Assembly: GCA_019348515.1 (NCBI GenBank)
Contig: JAHWJF010000209.1
Span: 1-6,420 of the forward strand
Origin: Chloroflexota bacterium
GTDB taxonomy: Bacteria > Chloroflexota > Chloroflexia > Thermomicrobiales > UBA6265
DNA length: 6,420 nucleotides
Direction: 5' to 3'
Shown here: in pieces, positions 6,417 to 6,420 of the stretch
Numbering within the stretch: the first letter of the stretch is position 1
Layout: each line of letters opens with the position of its first letter
Notes under the pieces: model-generated
Told to the model about the DNA's origin: nothing
Seen by the model: only the letters and a program-made list of their open reading frames with translations
The model's database searches: none
Program-made: the position numbers and the translations under genes

Positions 6417-6420
6417 CCCG
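6394..6420 (+). CDS. Start of a possible REP-associated tyrosine transposase (RAYT), cut by the window edge
   Basis: An ATG at 6394 opens a frame reading MARRLRIPP up to the last base. Many REP-associated tyrosine transposases of the Y1/HUH family begin this way (M-[AP]-R-x-[LP]-R-I, followed by a proline/glycine turn and a YHV-N/S-R motif), so this is a plausible RAYT N-terminus. Only nine residues are visible and the diagnostic HUH and tyrosine motifs lie outside the window. An in-frame TAG at 6382-6384 means translation cannot start further upstream. The Shine-Dalgarno is poor: the GGGG run sits one base before the ATG, and the next purine-rich candidate (GGGTG, 6377-6381) is 12 nt away. 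The family call rests on the opening residues plus the stem-loop context. Confidence 0.38.

Noticed and set aside
1..6420. CRISPR array, tRNA or rRNA gene
   Set aside because: No regularly spaced direct repeats, no cloverleaf-type segments with a T-loop, and no recognisable rRNA sequence were seen.

Overview
The window comes from a bacterium with moderately high GC (counted 67% in bases 1201-1260 and 58% in 5581-5640), G/C-rich third codon positions and at least one GTG start. I cannot name the organism. The gene content would suit Chloroflexota/Thermomicrobia, Actinomycetota or Rhizobiales-type soil bacteria, but that is a guess.

Almost the whole window is one plus-strand gene cluster that reads as an operon. 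Bases 1-201 hold a coding-like tail of an unknown upstream gene (8-76), a small hairpin and a leader. Then follow hyuA (202-2310), an ATP-dependent hydantoinase/oxoprolinase subunit A, and hyuB (2314-3954), its partner subunit, only 3 nt downstream. After a 51-nt gap comes a 334-residue protein of the M29 aminopeptidase / NicX-like metalloenzyme fold (4006-5010). It is joined by an ATGA stop/start overlap to a class I/II PLP-dependent aminotransferase (5007-6191). All four look intact.

The layout suggests a catabolic route. HyuA and HyuB together would open a cyclic amide (hydantoin, lactam, imide or 5-oxoproline type) at the cost of ATP. The M29/NicX-like enzyme would process the opened product, and the aminotransferase would remove the amino group from the resulting amino acid. 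The substrate is not readable from the sequence. No gamma subunit of the acetone carboxylase type, no classical M20-family N-carbamoylase and no transporter is present here.

After 6191 the sequence changes. It is less GC-rich (counted 48% in 6241-6300), has no gene for about 200 nt, and carries several stem-loops. At 6394 an ORF opens whose first nine residues resemble the start of REP-associated tyrosine transposases (RAYT, Y1/HUH family). The window cuts it off. If right, the right-hand end is the edge of a REP/RAYT unit, with stem-loops upstream and a pair of mutually exclusive hairpins over the transposase start codon.
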